Below, piece by piece: positions 14,494-14,952 of a stretch of 14,952 nt of DNA. Source of the DNA: an uncultured Eubacteriales bacterium (GTDB taxonomy: Bacteria > Bacillota > Clostridia > Oscillospirales > UMGS1783). Positions within the stretch are counted from its first letter, which is position 1. The number at the start of each line of letters is the position of its first letter. The position numbers and the translations under genes are program-made. The notes under the pieces were generated by a model. It worked only from the letters and a program-made list of their open reading frames with translations, did not search any database and was not told the DNA's origin. The stretch lies in assembly GCA_905209135.1 (NCBI GenBank), contig CAJLRT010000007.1, positions 1 through 14,952 on the forward strand, written 5' to 3'.

Positions 14494-14952
14494 TCAAATA
14501 TACTGGATGCGCATAAGGTCGGTCCGCTTCTGGCCGATGGCGGCGCTGGCCATGACGACGAGGTCGCCGCTTTTGGCAAGGCCGGTCTCTTTGGCGCGTT
14601 CGACGGCGTGGGCGAGCAGCTTATCGGTGTTGAACTGCTCCTCGGCCAGGATGGGATACACGCCCCAGGCAAGGCTGAGCTGGCGGCAGGATTTTTCGTC
14701 CATACAGGGGGCGATGATAGGGCAGAGCGGGCGGTGGTTGGACAGGTCGCGCGCCGTGCGCCCTGTGCGGGTGACGGCGATGACCGCCGCGACGTCCAGA
14801 GTAAAGCTGGCCAGGCAGGCGCAGTTGCAGACGGCGTTGGGGATGTCGTCGTTGATGTCGAGCTTGTTGACGATATACCTGTGCCGGTAGTCGATCGAGC
14901 GCTCGGTGGCGCAGGCGATGTCGGCCATGGCGCGCAGGCTCTCGACGGGATA
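14494..14952 (-). CDS. pyk: Pyruvate kinase, C-terminal domain (5' end outside window)
   Basis: These are the last 152 residues of pyruvate kinase, which makes pyruvate and ATP from phosphoenolpyruvate and ADP in glycolysis. The frame is open to the window edge and begins YPVESLRAMADIA, matching the family segment YPVEAVRTM that starts the C-terminal allosteric domain. The family motif TRTGRTARDLSNHRP is clear, followed by CPIIAP, LSLAWGVYP and SGDLVVMAS. The ending GQKRTDLMRIQYI replaces the more usual GTTN-type tail, a mild divergence. It is on the same strand as the arg operon and upstream of it, but a separate argG promoter and a likely terminator lie between. Confidence 0.93.
   Translation of the reverse strand, partial: YPVESLRAMADIACATERSIDYRHRYIVNKLDINDDIPNAVCNCACLASFTLDVAAVIAVTRTGRTARDLSNHRPLCPIIAPCMDEKSCRQLSLAWGVYPILAEEQFNTDKLLAHAVERAKETGLAKSGDLVVMASAAIGQKRTDLMRIQYI

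Overview
The window looks like a chromosomal segment of a GC-rich member of the Clostridia (Firmicutes), probably an Oscillospiraceae-type gut anaerobe. The main reasons are the gene order rsmB-rlmN-PP2C phosphatase-PASTA kinase-rsgA, which is typical of Firmicutes, strong GGAGG-type ribosome binding sites, and the family-specific wording of the proteins. The taxonomic placement is inference.

Layout. Positions 1-5316, plus strand: one tightly packed translation and signalling operon. It holds the 3' part of rsmB (16S rRNA m5C methyltransferase, apparently with an internal in-frame gap), rlmN (23S rRNA/tRNA m2A methyltransferase), a PP2C Ser/Thr phosphatase, a PrkC-type membrane Ser/Thr kinase with three PASTA domains, and rsgA (30S assembly GTPase). 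Positions 5317-7000 are an accessory, largely non-coding stretch. It contains two direct copies of a ~185-bp repeat, each carrying an intrinsic terminator on the plus strand. Between them lies an AT-richer orphan gene broken by one frameshift. A GC-rich, strand-asymmetric degenerate repeat array follows, and then a branched inverted-repeat element that sits where the arginine operon transcript should end.

Positions 7001-14327, minus strand: an arginine biosynthesis operon transcribed argG-argH-argC-argJ-argB-argD. It has a clear sigma-A-type promoter in front of argG and a partly palindromic 18-bp site over the -10, a plausible ArgR operator. With a recyclable ArgJ, these genes run the acetyl cycle from glutamate to ornithine and convert citrulline to arginine. 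The ornithine carbamoyltransferase (argF) linking the two halves is not in the window. Positions 14494-14952, minus strand: the 3' end of pyruvate kinase (pyk), upstream of and separate from the arg promoter.

The core genes are ordinary. The features most worth a second look are the repeat-bracketed orphan gene with its terminator-bearing repeats, the branched RNA/MITE-like element at 6851-6980, a 16-bp motif placed at the same distance before argD and argB, a 13-bp perfect hairpin between argG and argH, and the gap in rsmB. I did not find convincing evidence of a wholly new multi-gene system.
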